The notes: generated from the sequence alone by a model not told the origin. Positions 41,176 through 50,390 are shown, numbered from the stretch's first letter. The stretch: DNA of 64,000 nucleotides from Paractinoplanes pyxinae (GCF_026626335.1 NZ_JAPNTZ010000001.1:992001-1056000); one strand, 5' to 3'. Made by a program: numbers and translations.

Positions 41176-43718
41176 TTCCGTTGGGCGTCGTGGTGCTGGT
41201 CGAGCAGGGCCTCCAGGCGCTCGGCGGGCATCGGGCGGGCCAGGTGGTCGCCCTGGCCGAGGCGGCAGCCGGCCGTCTGGGCCGCGTCCAGGTCGGCGCC
41301 GTCGGCCAGGCCCTGGGCGATCACGTCGAGTCCCAGGCGGCGGCCCAGGGTGACCGCCACGTCCATGACCGCGCCGGGCTGCCGGAACGACACGTCCGGG
41401 TCCAGCACCTCGCGGTCGATCTTGAGCAGGTCGATCGGGAGGATGCGCAGGCGGCTCAGCGTGGTCGGGCCGGTGCCGAAGTTGTCGACGGCGGTGCGCA
41501 CCCCCTCGGCGCGCAGCCGGCCCAGCGCGGCCGCGATGTCCTCGACCGCAGGCTGGTGGGCTTCATCGCGTACGTCGGAAAGGTGGTGCTCGGCGATCTC
41601 GAGCACCAGGGCGGTCGGCGGCAACTGGTGCTGCTCCAGCGCCGTGTGCAGGGCGGCCTGGAACGCGGGGTCGACCAGCTCGCGCGGCCGGATGTCGATC
41701 CCCAGCCAGAGCTCGCCGTGCCGCTGCCGCCAGCCCGCCAGCAACCGGCACGACCGCTGCAGCACGCCCTGCCCGACCTGGGCCAGCAGTCCCAGATCCT
41801 CGGCCAGGGTCAGCAGCTCCTCGGCCGGCACCACGCCGACCGTCGGATGCCGCCAGGCCGGAACCGCCTCGACCCCGGCCGGTACGCGGCCGGGCAGCTC
41901 GAAGATCGGCTGGAAGCTCAGGTCGATCTCGCCCCGGGCGACCGCTCCCGGCAGATCCTGCTCCAGCGTCGAGCGGCGCATCAGCCGGGCTTCCATCTCG
42001 GCCTCGTACCACTCGACCGCGCCCGGCGGTCCCGACCGCACCGACCGCAGGGCCAGCGACGCCCGCCGGATGACCTCGTCGGTGTCGTCCTCGCCGGTCA
42101 GGTCGGCCAGCCCGGCCCAGGCCGACAGGTGCGAAACCGTACGCCCGGCCAGGTAGGGCGCCGACAAGGCGTTCACCAGCTGCCCGGCCATCAGATGGGC
42201 GCGTACCGCCCCGCAGTGGGTCAGCACCGCGAACCGGGTCTCGGTCAGGCGGGCCGGCACATCCGCGTCACCGACCCGGGAGCGCAGCCGCCGGGCCGCC
42301 TCGACCAGCACCACCTCGGCCAGGTCGCGGCCGTGCACGTCGCCGACCGCGGTCAGCCCGCCCAGCTCGACCACGATCATCGCGGCCGCGTCGGGGATCA
42401 GGTCGGCCGCCCGCAGCAGGCCCTCCCAGTTGGCCAGGCCGGTCTGCCGGTCGAGGTGGGTGGCCTGGCTCAGCGCCTGCTCGAGGTCGCGGGTGTTGGT
42501 GACGTCCCGGATGTGCACGACCAGCGTGTGACCGGGCTCGGCCGGGTCGGCGCCGTTGGTGGTCCACTCGGTCTCGCGCCAGCGGCCGAAGCCGTCGCGC
42601 AGCCGCACCGGCCGGGCGCTCGCCTGCGGCCTTTCCATCCGCTCGTTGAGGAAGGTGTGGACGGCCTCGACCTGATCCGGGTGCACGAGCACGGACACCG
42701 CGCGGCCCAGCACCTCCTGGTCGGACAGTCCGAACTGGCGGGCGGCGGCCGGGGACTGCCAGCGCACGGCCAGGTTGGCGTCGAGGATCATGGCCACCTC
42801 GGCCGAGCCGAACGTCAGGCTGCGCAGCCGGTTGCCCTGGTCGGTGAGGTGGCGGGCCTGCCGGCGCAGCACGGTCGCCGACACCCACTCCCGGGTCGCC
42901 ACGGCCGTGACCGCGACGGCGCCCAGCATGATCGAGATGGAGTCGATCCGGCCGCCGTTGATCAGGTGGTAGACGGTGGCCAGGGCGCCGCCGAGGATCA
43001 GCAGCCCGAGCAGCGGGAAGCTGGCCGTGGACTCGCTGCCGGGCGGCGGCACCGGGCGCGTGTCGGGCGCGACCCGCACCGAGCCGTGCCACAGCCCCAC
43101 CGCGGCCACGTTGATGGCGGCCGCCGCGGCCAGCCCGGCGATCACGGCGTTGACCTGGCCCGGGAAGTCACGGGCGATGACCAGCGCGGTCAGCCCGGTC
43201 AGCGACAGCGCCGCCGCGGTGCCGCACCACTGCAGCGCGGCCCGATGACGCAGGGCATGCACGCCGGTGACGGCCGCGACCGCGATGGCCCCGCCACCGA
43301 AGATCAGCGCGGTGATCGAGGCGCCCCGCCGCTCACCCACGGTGAACAGCAGCATCCACCCGACGTAGACCAGGCTGGCCCAGACGCCGAGAGTGTCCAG
43401 CCCGACCCGCAGCCGGGCCAGCCCGTCCCGCCGCTGAGCCGGCCGCAGCAGGGCCGGCAGATAGAGCGCCGCCACCAGGAAGACGCAGACCAGCGGGATC
43501 TCCGCCGCCAGCGGCACGCCACCGACCAGCATCTCCGGCTCGATCAGCGCGGCCAGCCCACTGCCGAGCCCGCCCAGCGCGGTCAGCCCGGCCCCACCGG
43601 CCAGGGCGTAGGCACGCGGACGAGGCCCGGCCGCCTGTCCGGTCCAGGCGGCGCGAGCCATCCGCACGGCGATGACGCCGGAGCAGCCGGCCAGCAGACC
43701 GGCGACCACACCTTCCAT
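41172..43718 (-). CDS. Membrane GGDEF-EAL protein with degenerate catalytic motifs
   Basis: Encodes 848 residues from the ATG at 43718 (MEGVVAGLL); a TTG at 43757 would add 13 residues, and neither has a strong RBS. Layout: about eight membrane helices (1-255), a PAS domain (about 285-385), a GGDEF-like domain, then an EAL-like domain (about 590-840). The diguanylate cyclase signature reads TETRF (near 491) in place of GGDEF. In the EAL domain, EAL is EAV (near 617), the conserved Asn of the NLS-type motif is Asp (GIDIRP), DDFGTG is DNFGTG (near 744) and the catalytic Glu of AEG is Gln (AQG, near 800). Both activities are probably lost, leaving a c-di-GMP receptor or scaffold. Confidence 0.85.
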   Translation of the reverse strand: MEGVVAGLLAGCSGVIAVRMARAAWTGQAAGPRPRAYALAGGAGLTALGGLGSGLAALIEPEMLVGGVPLAAEIPLVCVFLVAALYLPALLRPAQRRDGLARLRVGLDTLGVWASLVYVGWMLLFTVGERRGASITALIFGGGAIAVAAVTGVHALRHRAALQWCGTAAALSLTGLTALVIARDFPGQVNAVIAGLAAAAAINVAAVGLWHGSVRVAPDTRPVPPPGSESTASFPLLGLLILGGALATVYHLINGGRIDSISIMLGAVAVTAVATREWVSATVLRRQARHLTDQGNRLRSLTFGSAEVAMILDANLAVRWQSPAAARQFGLSDQEVLGRAVSVLVHPDQVEAVHTFLNERMERPQASARPVRLRDGFGRWRETEWTTNGADPAEPGHTLVVHIRDVTNTRDLEQALSQATHLDRQTGLANWEGLLRAADLIPDAAAMIVVELGGLTAVGDVHGRDLAEVVLVEAARRLRSRVGDADVPARLTETRFAVLTHCGAVRAHLMAGQLVNALSAPYLAGRTVSHLSAWAGLADLTGEDDTDEVIRRASLALRSVRSGPPGAVEWYEAEMEARLMRRSTLEQDLPGAVARGEIDLSFQPIFELPGRVPAGVEAVPAWRHPTVGVVPAEELLTLAEDLGLLAQVGQGVLQRSCRLLAGWRQRHGELWLGIDIRPRELVDPAFQAALHTALEQHQLPPTALVLEIAEHHLSDVRDEAHQPAVEDIAAALGRLRAEGVRTAVDNFGTGPTTLSRLRILPIDLLKIDREVLDPDVSFRQPGAVMDVAVTLGRRLGLDVIAQGLADGADLDAAQTAGCRLGQGDHLARPMPAERLEALLDQHHDAQRN

Positions 43719-43846
43719 ACAAGTCGTCCAGATGATTCCGAGGGGTTTCTGCTCCAACGAGCGACCGGGCCGGCGGTTACGCCCCCTTGACGCCCGGCGC
43801 CGGCGATCGGCCGAATATACCCACGGCCTCCGGAGAGCAAGTGTCG

Positions 43847-44791
43847 ATGGCGCTGGTCGGCGCCGGCCTACGCGGCCGCGAGTACACGAAGCACGCTACG
43901 GCGAGTGGCCTGGCCCGGGTCGTCGCGGTGGCCGAGCCCGACGCGGACCGCCGGTCGCTGATCGCGAGCACTTACGACATCGCGCCGTCGTCGGTCTTCA
44001 CCACCTGGGAAGACCTGGCCGCGGCCGGCCGCCTCGCCGACGTCGCCGTGGTGACCACCCAGGACAGAATGCACGCCGATCCCGCCGTGGCCCTGACCGG
44101 CCAGGTTTATCACCTGCTGCTCGAGAAACCGATGGCCCCGACCAAGGCCCGGCTCGGGTCGGCCCCGGCCTCGGTGGCCTCGTTCGGCGGCCTGGCCCAC
44201 TTCCGGCCCGAGAAGCGGCCGGCCGGGGCGGGGGAGCGTTGCGTCGACTGCGCGGCGGAGCCGTCGTGCCCCTACTCGGCCGTACGCCTCTATCGGCGCT
44301 GCCTGGCCGAGGGATCACGGTGGCCGCTGTCCGCCGTCACCGACGAGCGCACCGACGACGCGCTGATGCTGGCCCTGCGCGAGGGCCCGTACGGCCGATG
44401 CGTCTACGACTGCGACAACGACGTGGTCGACCACCAGGTCGTCGCGATGCAGTACCCCGGTGGCAAGACCGCGACGTTCACCATGACCGCGTTCACGCCC
44501 ATGCAGGGGCGGCAGACGCGGATGTTCGGCCGCCACGGCAGCATCGAGGGCGACGGCCGCACCCTGCGGGTCACCGACTTCCGCACCGGCGTGAGCGAGA
44601 CCGTCGAGGCGGGCGGCGCGTCCGGCGGCCACGACGGCGGCGACGAAGCTCTGGTGCACGCCTTCCTCGGCGCGGTCGCGCACGGCGACCCGTCCCGGCT
44701 CAGCTCGGACATGGCGACGAGCCTGGCCTCGCACCGGGTTGTCTGGGCGGCCGAGCGGGCGCGGCTCAGCGGCTCGGTTGTGACGTTGTGA
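43847..44791 (+). CDS. Gfo/Idh/MocA-family oxidoreductase with apparent internal deletion
   Basis: Encodes 314 residues from the ATG at 43847, with GGAGAG nine bases upstream. The N-terminal Rossmann motif (ALVGAGLRGREY) and the EKP motif (E93-K94-P95) are present. Directly afterwards the sequence jumps from 'LLEKPMAPTKARLGSAPASV' to 'ASFGGLAHFRPEKRPAGAGE', a region that in relatives lies about 100 residues later, after the segment with the catalytic His and the 'HYLEPVGYWHQAHSFVRGNW'-type stretch. Relatives of this subgroup are about 420-430 residues. The C-terminal half, with the DCAAEPSCPYSA cysteine cluster, is intact. The frame is preserved; catalytic competence is doubtful. Confidence 0.75.
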   Translation: MALVGAGLRGREYTKHATASGLARVVAVAEPDADRRSLIASTYDIAPSSVFTTWEDLAAAGRLADVAVVTTQDRMHADPAVALTGQVYHLLLEKPMAPTKARLGSAPASVASFGGLAHFRPEKRPAGAGERCVDCAAEPSCPYSAVRLYRRCLAEGSRWPLSAVTDERTDDALMLALREGPYGRCVYDCDNDVVDHQVVAMQYPGGKTATFTMTAFTPMQGRQTRMFGRHGSIEGDGRTLRVTDFRTGVSETVEAGGASGGHDGGDEALVHAFLGAVAHGDPSRLSSDMATSLASHRVVWAAERARLSGSVVTL

Positions 44792-44809
44792 GGCGGGTAC
44801 ATTCCGGCC

Positions 44810-45700
44810 ATGGACGTTGTGGTGGTGGGGGCCGGGGTGGCCGGGTTGTCGTGTGCTCGGGCGCTCAGTGAGGGCGGGGCCCGGGTGCGGGTGGTCGAGC
44901 GGGGGCGGGTGGTCGGCGGGCGACTGGCCAGCAAGCGCTTCGACGGCCGGTACGCCGATCTGGGGGCCGCCTATTTCGTCGCCGACGATCCGGACTTCGA
45001 GACCCAGGTCGCGTCGTGGGAGGCGCGGAAACTGGCCCGGCCGTGGACCGACACGCTGCGGGTCTATCCGGGCGGGGAGCCGAGCACCGGGCCGGTGCGG
45101 TGGGCGGCGCCGGGCGGGCTGCGGTCGCTGGCTGCCGACCTGGCCGACGGCCTCGACGTCCGGCTGTCGACCACGCTCGACGCGGTGCCCGAGGACGCGG
45201 ACGCGGTCGTGCTGGCCATGCCCGGGCCGCAGGCCCTGCGCCTCGACCCGCCGCCGGCCATCAGAGCCGCGGCAGAGGCGCAGACGTGGCGCCCGGTGAT
45301 CGCTGCCGTCCTGACCTATCCCGCCCGCGAGTGGGGTGACCTGCGCGGCGCCTTCGTCAACGACCACCCCGTCCTGGCCACCGTCTGCGACGACGGCGAC
45401 CGCCGCGGCGACGGCGCCCCGGTGCTGGTCGCGCACTCAACGGCCGAGCTGGCCGCCCAGCACCTCGACCACCCGGAGGCCGCCGGCCCGATCCTGGCCG
45501 AAGCCGTGGGCGAGCTGCTGAGCTTGAAAAGCCGGCCCGAGGTGCACGTCCACCGCTGGACCTACGCCCAGCCCGAACAGGTCGACGGCTCGTTCGCCCA
45601 CGACGGCCGCGTCTGGCTGTGCGGCGACGCCTTCGGCAAGCCGCGCGTGCAAACCGCCTGGCTCTCCGGCCGCGCCGTGGCCCGAGCCCTGCTGGGCTGA
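44810..45700 (+). CDS. FAD-dependent amine-oxidase/renalase-like protein
   Basis: Encodes 296 residues. 'VVVVGAGVAGLSCARALSEGGARVRVVERG' has the GxGxxG dinucleotide site at the N-terminus, followed by 'GGRLASKRFDGRYADLGAAYFV' as in NAD(P)H-oxidising renalase-like proteins. A conserved C-terminal 'VWLCGDAFGKPRVQTAWLSG' completes the FAD domain. The catalysed reaction is not known for most bacterial members. Convergent with the small membrane protein gene downstream. Confidence 0.85.
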   Translation: MDVVVVGAGVAGLSCARALSEGGARVRVVERGRVVGGRLASKRFDGRYADLGAAYFVADDPDFETQVASWEARKLARPWTDTLRVYPGGEPSTGPVRWAAPGGLRSLAADLADGLDVRLSTTLDAVPEDADAVVLAMPGPQALRLDPPPAIRAAAEAQTWRPVIAAVLTYPAREWGDLRGAFVNDHPVLATVCDDGDRRGDGAPVLVAHSTAELAAQHLDHPEAAGPILAEAVGELLSLKSRPEVHVHRWTYAQPEQVDGSFAHDGRVWLCGDAFGKPRVQTAWLSGRAVARALLG

Positions 45701-45726
45701 GCCTCAACGCGCGGCCGTGCGCAACG

Positions 45727-46032
45727 TCAGCGCGCCGGCCGCCGCGGCAGGTAGCGGAAGAACGCCAGCCCCATGCAGGCCAGCGCCAGAACCAGGGCGA
45801 CAACGACGTACGCGAACGAGTAGTCCCAGTCGTCCGGAACGAGCTGCGCCAGCGCCAGAAGCATGAGACCCGCACCGGCGCACAAGGGGTACATGCCGGC
45901 GTCCCGGGTGGACCGGAACGCGGCTCGAGCTTTGGCGGACAGGCGGCCGGTGGCCAGCACGTAGCCGCCGTGGACGGCCAGGCCGAGGCCGGCGAGCAGC
46001 ACGGCCAGCGCGAGCCAGAAGGTCAGTCCCAT
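45727..46032 (-). CDS. Small membrane protein, three helices
   Basis: Encodes 101 residues from MGLTFW at 46032, chosen over a longer frame that would run through the Fe-S dehydrogenase. Three hydrophobic segments (about 4-24, 46-63, 74-94) with a basic C-terminus (FRYLPRRPAR). No conserved motif recognised. It starts 10 bases after the stop of the large dehydrogenase and is probably co-transcribed with it. Confidence 0.65.
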   Translation of the reverse strand: MGLTFWLALAVLLAGLGLAVHGGYVLATGRLSAKARAAFRSTRDAGMYPLCAGAGLMLLALAQLVPDDWDYSFAYVVVALVLALACMGLAFFRYLPRRPAR

Positions 46033-46042
46033 GCGGGTTGAT

Positions 46043-48820
46043 CTACCCAGCGGCGCGCTCGGGCATGCCGTCCAGCAGCTGGGCCAGGTGCACGGCCGGG
46101 CGGTCGCGCAGGTCGGCCACCTGGGTGCGGCACGAGAAGCCATCGGCCAGGACGACCGCGTCGGGCGCCGCGTCCAGGGCGGGCAGGAGGTTCTGCTCGG
46201 CCACGGCCACCGACACGTCGTAGTGGCCGATCTCGACGCCGAAGTTGCCGGCCAGGCCGCAGCAGCCGGCCAGCCGCTTCACCTGGGCGCCGGTCGAGGC
46301 GAGCAGGTCGGCGTCGGCCTTCCAGCCCAGGACGGCGTGGTGGTGGCAGTGCGGCTGGGCCACCACCGAGACGCCGGAGAGGTCGGGCGGCGTCCAGTCC
46401 GGCGTCTCGGCCAGCAACTCGGCCAGGGTGCGCACCGACTTGGCCACCACGGCGGCGTCGGCCGAGCCGGGCAGCAACTCGTTCACGTCCGAGCGCAGGA
46501 CCGCCGTACACGAGGGCTCGATGCCGACGATCGGAATGCCGGCCCGCGCGTCGGGCGCGAGCGCGTCGACCGTACGGGAAAGAATTTTCTTGGCCGAGTC
46601 GAGCTGGCCCGTCGTGATCCAGGTCAGGCCGCAGCACACCGACCCCGACGGCAGCCGCGGTTCGTAGCCGGCCGCGCGCAACACCCGGACCGTCGCCTCG
46701 GCCACCTCGGGCGAGAACGAGTCCGAGAACGAGTCTGCGAAAAGGATCACCGGCTTCGGCCCTGAAACGGCTTTGAACGTACGGCGGAAGGGCTTGCGGG
46801 CGAAGGCCGGGACCGACCGTCGCTTGTCGACACCGGCCAGCCACAGCGCCAGGTTCCGGATGCCCGGCAGCCGCGTGCCCAGGTTGGCCAGCCGCGGCGT
46901 CCACCCGGCGATCCGGGCCCAGAACGGCAACTTGCCCAGCGTGTAGTGCGACCGCGGCCGCAGTTTGCCTTGGTACGTCTGGTGCAGCACCTCGGATTTG
47001 TAGGTGGCCATGTCGATGCCGGTCGGGCAGTCCGACGCGCAGCCCTTGCACGACAGGCAGAGATCGAGCGAGTCGTGCACCGCCGGATCCGACCACGACA
47101 GCTCGCCCCGGACGACCTCTTGCAGCACCCGCGCCCGGCCCCGCGTCGAGTCCTTCTCCTCGCGGGTGGCCAGGTACGACGGGCACATCACGCCGTTGGC
47201 GGCCGAGTTGTCGGCCCGGCACTTGCCGACGCCGGTGCAGCGGTGCACGGCCTGGGCCAGGTCGCCGCCGTCGTGCGGGTAGGCCAGCGCGAGCGCCTTG
47301 ACCGGGAAGTGCCCGGCCGGCCGCACGTCGGCGTCGATCGGATCGGGGTCGACCAGCACGCCCGGGTTCAGCAGGTTGCCCGGGTCGAACGCGTGCTTGA
47401 TGCCCTTGAACAGCGCGATCGCGTCCGGCGAGTACATGTGCGGCAGCAGTTCGGAGCGGGCCCGCCCGTCGCCGTGCTCGCCCGACAGCGACCCGCCGAA
47501 CTCGCCGACCAGCTTCGCGGCGTCGACCACGAAGTCCCGCACGACCTCCGTGCCGCCGGGCTGGTCGAGCGGGAAGTCCAGCCGGACGTGCATGCACCCG
47601 TCGCCGAAGTGCCCGAAGGGCGCCGAGGTCATTCCGTACGTGGCCACGAGCTCGTCGAAGCGGGCGAGGTACGCACCCAGCCGCTCCGGCGGCACCGCGG
47701 CGTCCTCCCACCCGGGCCAGGCCGGCCGCTCTGACGGGGCTCGACCGGCCAGCCCGGCGCCGTCCTCGCGGATGCGCCACAGACGGGCCTGCGTCGCCGG
47801 ATCGGTCACCACCAGGGCGTCGTCGGCGATGCCGTCCTCGGCCAGCTTGCGCGCCCGGGCCTCGACCTCGCCCAGCTCGTCGCCCGCGAGCTCGACGAAC
47901 AGCCAGGCCCCACCTCGCGGCAGCGGCGGCACGGCGGCCGGGCCGCGCCGCGCCCGCAGCACGTCCAGCAGCCGGGAATCCAGCCCCTCGCACGACGTCG
48001 GCCCGTGCGCCACCACGGCGGGGGAGGCCTCGCCCGCGGCTACGATGTCGCGGAACCCGAGCACCACGACGACGCGGACGGGGGAGTCGACGACCAGCTT
48101 CACTGTCGCCTTGGTGATGACGGCGAGCGTCCCCTCCGAGCCCACCATGGCCTGGGTGAGGTCGAACCGTTCCGGCAGCAGGTGCTGCACCGCGTAGCCC
48201 GAGACCTGCCGCCCGAACCGGTCGAACTCGGTGCGCGCGGTGGCCAGGTGCTTCCCGACGACCGCCTTCACGCCGTCGACGGCCGGGCCTTGCGGCTCGG
48301 TGGTGCTGATGACGTCGCCGGCCGCGGTCAGCAGCTCGAGCCCGGCCACATTGTCGGAGGTCCGCCCGTACGCCAAAGAGCGTGACCCGCAAGCGTTGTT
48401 GCCGATCATGCCGCCGATAGTGCAGCGCGGGTGCGTCGACGGGTCAGGCCCGAACCGCACGCCGTGCGGGGTGACCGCCTTCTGCAGCACCGCATGCACC
48501 GTGCCCGGCTCGACCACCGCCGTCCGCGCCGCCGGGTCGATCTCGAGCACGCGGTTGAGGTGCCGCGAGAAGTCGAGCACGATGCCGCGCCCGACCGCAT
48601 TGCCGGCCACCGACGTGCCCGCCCCGCGCGACGTGAACGGCGTCCCCGTCTCACGCGCGACCGCCAGCGCCGCCGCCACCTCGTCGACGTGCCGCGGCCG
48701 CACCACGGCAAGCGGCGGAATCCGGTAGAGCGAGGCGTCCGACGCGTACATGCCCCGCGTGCCCGCATCGGCCCGAACCTCGAGCCCTGCCCGTCCCAGT
48801 GCCGCCACCACGTCGTTCAT
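46043..48820 (-). CDS. FAD-linked and Fe-S-containing dehydrogenase (D-lactate/glycolate type)
   Basis: Encodes 925 residues. Start at 48820 (MNDVVAALGRAG) gives the family N-terminus; upstream in-frame codons would overlap the divergent GntR gene. PCMH-type FAD domain (about 1-240, 'TSRGAGTSVAGNAVG', 'GGMIGNNACGSRSLAYGRTSDNV' in part), an FAD-oxidase C domain, then two ferredoxin-like clusters ('CTGVGKC' and 'CLSCKGCASDCPTG') and two CCG domains (SVCCG, 'LAGCCGLAGNFG'). It oxidises a D-2-hydroxy acid and passes electrons to quinone. Substrate (lactate, glycolate or 2-hydroxyglutarate) cannot be chosen from sequence. Regulated very probably by the adjacent GntR. Confidence 0.88.
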   Translation of the reverse strand: MNDVVAALGRAGLEVRADAGTRGMYASDASLYRIPPLAVVRPRHVDEVAAALAVARETGTPFTSRGAGTSVAGNAVGRGIVLDFSRHLNRVLEIDPAARTAVVEPGTVHAVLQKAVTPHGVRFGPDPSTHPRCTIGGMIGNNACGSRSLAYGRTSDNVAGLELLTAAGDVISTTEPQGPAVDGVKAVVGKHLATARTEFDRFGRQVSGYAVQHLLPERFDLTQAMVGSEGTLAVITKATVKLVVDSPVRVVVVLGFRDIVAAGEASPAVVAHGPTSCEGLDSRLLDVLRARRGPAAVPPLPRGGAWLFVELAGDELGEVEARARKLAEDGIADDALVVTDPATQARLWRIREDGAGLAGRAPSERPAWPGWEDAAVPPERLGAYLARFDELVATYGMTSAPFGHFGDGCMHVRLDFPLDQPGGTEVVRDFVVDAAKLVGEFGGSLSGEHGDGRARSELLPHMYSPDAIALFKGIKHAFDPGNLLNPGVLVDPDPIDADVRPAGHFPVKALALAYPHDGGDLAQAVHRCTGVGKCRADNSAANGVMCPSYLATREEKDSTRGRARVLQEVVRGELSWSDPAVHDSLDLCLSCKGCASDCPTGIDMATYKSEVLHQTYQGKLRPRSHYTLGKLPFWARIAGWTPRLANLGTRLPGIRNLALWLAGVDKRRSVPAFARKPFRRTFKAVSGPKPVILFADSFSDSFSPEVAEATVRVLRAAGYEPRLPSGSVCCGLTWITTGQLDSAKKILSRTVDALAPDARAGIPIVGIEPSCTAVLRSDVNELLPGSADAAVVAKSVRTLAELLAETPDWTPPDLSGVSVVAQPHCHHHAVLGWKADADLLASTGAQVKRLAGCCGLAGNFGVEIGHYDVSVAVAEQNLLPALDAAPDAVVLADGFSCRTQVADLRDRPAVHLAQLLDGMPERAAG

Positions 48821-48822
48821 AG

Positions 48823-48834
48823 GTAACATGTTAC
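48823..48834. promoter_or_regulatory. Perfect palindrome in a 16-bp divergent promoter
   Basis: GTAACATGTTAC fills most of the 16 bp between the dehydrogenase ATG (48820) and the GntR ATG (48837). It is a plausible GntR dimer site at which one bound repressor would block both genes. With so little space, both transcripts should be leaderless or nearly so. Confidence 0.7.
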
Positions 48835-48836
48835 TC

Positions 48837-49490
48837 ATGCCGTCGCTCGTCCTCCCACCGGAGGCTCCGTCCCTGGCCGAGGCCGTCGCTCTCGCCGTGC
48901 GCGAGGGGATCGCCGCCGGGGAACTCCGGCCCGACACCACGTACTCGGTCTATCAGCTGGCCGGGCTGCTCGGCGTCTCGCGCAGCCCGGTCCGTGAGGG
49001 CATGCTGCGCCTGGCCGAGGCGGGCCTGGTCGAGATCCGGCGCAACCGGGGGTTCCGGGTGCTGCCGCCGCGCGCCCACGACATCGAGGAGATCGTCGAG
49101 ATCCGCCTCGCGCTCGAGCCCGCCGCCGCCCGCAAGGCCGCCCTGTACGGCACCGACGAGCAGCATGCCGCCATCCGGGCCGCGCTCGACGCCATGGCGG
49201 TGGCCGACGAGGCTGCCTTCTGGCCGGCCGACCGCTCCCTGCACGATCTGCTGCTCCGCGCGGCCGGCAACGGGCGCGCGGCGGCCATCGTCGCCCAGCT
49301 GCGCGAGACGACCGCGCTGCTCGGGCCGCCCACGACGGCCAGCGGCCGCACGCTGGCCGAGATCCACGCCGAGCACGAGCCGGTCGTCGCGGCCGTCCTG
49401 GCCCGCGACGGCGCCGCCGCCGAGGCGGCAATGCGTACGCACCTCGAAGCGACGGGAGCCCTGCTGGTCGCCCGCCTGGTGACGGCATGA
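48837..49490 (+). CDS. GntR family regulator, FCD subfamily
   Basis: Encodes 217 residues from MPSLVLPPEAPS; M at 48828 is an alternative overlapping the palindrome. HTH with 'VYQLAGLLGVSRSPVREGMLRLAEAGLVEIRRNRGFRV' (in part, about 40-75) and an FCD domain with 'RSLHDLLLRAAGNG' and 'IHAEHEPVVAAV'. FCD regulators of this kind (LldR/GlcC-like) control lactate or glycolate oxidation. The overlap of operator and both starts implies repression of the divergent dehydrogenase and of itself. Its stop overlaps the acyltransferase start (ATGA). Confidence 0.9.
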   Translation: MPSLVLPPEAPSLAEAVALAVREGIAAGELRPDTTYSVYQLAGLLGVSRSPVREGMLRLAEAGLVEIRRNRGFRVLPPRAHDIEEIVEIRLALEPAAARKAALYGTDEQHAAIRAALDAMAVADEAAFWPADRSLHDLLLRAAGNGRAAAIVAQLRETTALLGPPTTASGRTLAEIHAEHEPVVAAVLARDGAAAEAAMRTHLEATGALLVARLVTA

Positions 49491-50386
49491 GCGTCAAGGA
49501 CCGGGCCGTCGCGTACGGCTACGGGGCCGCGTGGCGGCTGATCGGGGCCATGCCGGAGCGGGCGGCCTACCGCCTGTTCGACCGCATCGCCGACCGTCTG
49601 TGGAAGCGGCGGACCACCCAGGTCCGGCAGTTGGAGGCGAACCTGCTCCGGGTCCTGGGCCAAGACACGACGCCGGAGGCGCTCGCTGCGATGTCCCGCC
49701 GGGGCATGCGGTCGGCGCTGCGCTATTACTGCGAGGCGTTCCGGCTCAACCGGTGGGACCGCAACCGCATCCTGGACAGCCTCGACATCGCGGACGAGGA
49801 CCGTACGCGCCTCGCCGCCGCGATCCGTTCGGAGCGCGGGGTCGTGCTGGCGCTCGGCCACACCGGGAACTACGACCACGCCGGCGCCTGGCTCATCGCG
49901 ACCCACTCGATCGAGTTCACCACGGTCGCCGAGAACCTGAAGCCCGAGGCGGTCGCCGAACGGTTCTGGGACTACCGGCGGCGGCTCGGGATGGAAGTGC
50001 TGCCGCACGACGGCGGGGCGTCCGTCGTCGGCACCCTGGCGCGGCGGCTCCGGGCCGGCGGCACCGTCTGCCTCGTCGCCGATCGCGACCTCAGCGCCAC
50101 CGGAGTTCCGGTGAACTTCTTCGGCGAGACCACCCGCATTGCCGCCGGCCCGGCCGCGCTCGCGGTGCTGACCGGATGCGCGCTGCACCCGGTCAACCTG
50201 TGGTACCCGGCCCCGGGCCGGATGGGCATCAGAGTCCATCCGGCCATCCCGGTCCCGCCCGACGGCACCCGTCAGCAGAAGATCGCCACGATGACGCAGG
50301 CGCTGGCCGACGCCTACGCGGAGGGCATCGCCGCCCATCCCGAGGACTGGCACATGCTGCAGAAGTACTTCCTGGCCGACACCTGA
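49487..50386 (+). CDS. LpxL/PatA-like membrane-associated acyltransferase
   Basis: Encodes 299 residues. The catalytic HX4D motif is HTGNYD (H125-D130), and 'RGVVLALGHTGNYDHAGAWL' plus 'GTVCLVADRDLSATGVPVNFFGE' give the family pattern of lauroyl/phosphatidylinositol mannoside acyltransferases. It lacks a clear leading membrane helix. In actinobacteria the PatA homologue acylates PIM and normally sits with pgsA and pimA; here it is alone, after GntR. It could acylate another glycolipid. Confidence 0.85.
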   Translation: MSVKDRAVAYGYGAAWRLIGAMPERAAYRLFDRIADRLWKRRTTQVRQLEANLLRVLGQDTTPEALAAMSRRGMRSALRYYCEAFRLNRWDRNRILDSLDIADEDRTRLAAAIRSERGVVLALGHTGNYDHAGAWLIATHSIEFTTVAENLKPEAVAERFWDYRRRLGMEVLPHDGGASVVGTLARRLRAGGTVCLVADRDLSATGVPVNFFGETTRIAAGPAALAVLTGCALHPVNLWYPAPGRMGIRVHPAIPVPPDGTRQQKIATMTQALADAYAEGIAAHPEDWHMLQKYFLADT

Positions 50387-50390
50387 GCCG

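Noticed and set aside
40275..43790. A forward open frame of 1171 codons over the c-di-GMP protein gene
   Set aside because: The reverse strand encodes recognisable PAS, GGDEF and EAL-like domains. The forward frame is repetitive RRGG/QQ-type sequence from GC bias.
46023..48392. A reverse open frame of 789 codons overlapping the Fe-S dehydrogenase in another frame
   Set aside because: The alternative frame has clear FAD and Fe-S cysteine motifs. This one is Arg/Gly/Ala-rich shadow sequence.
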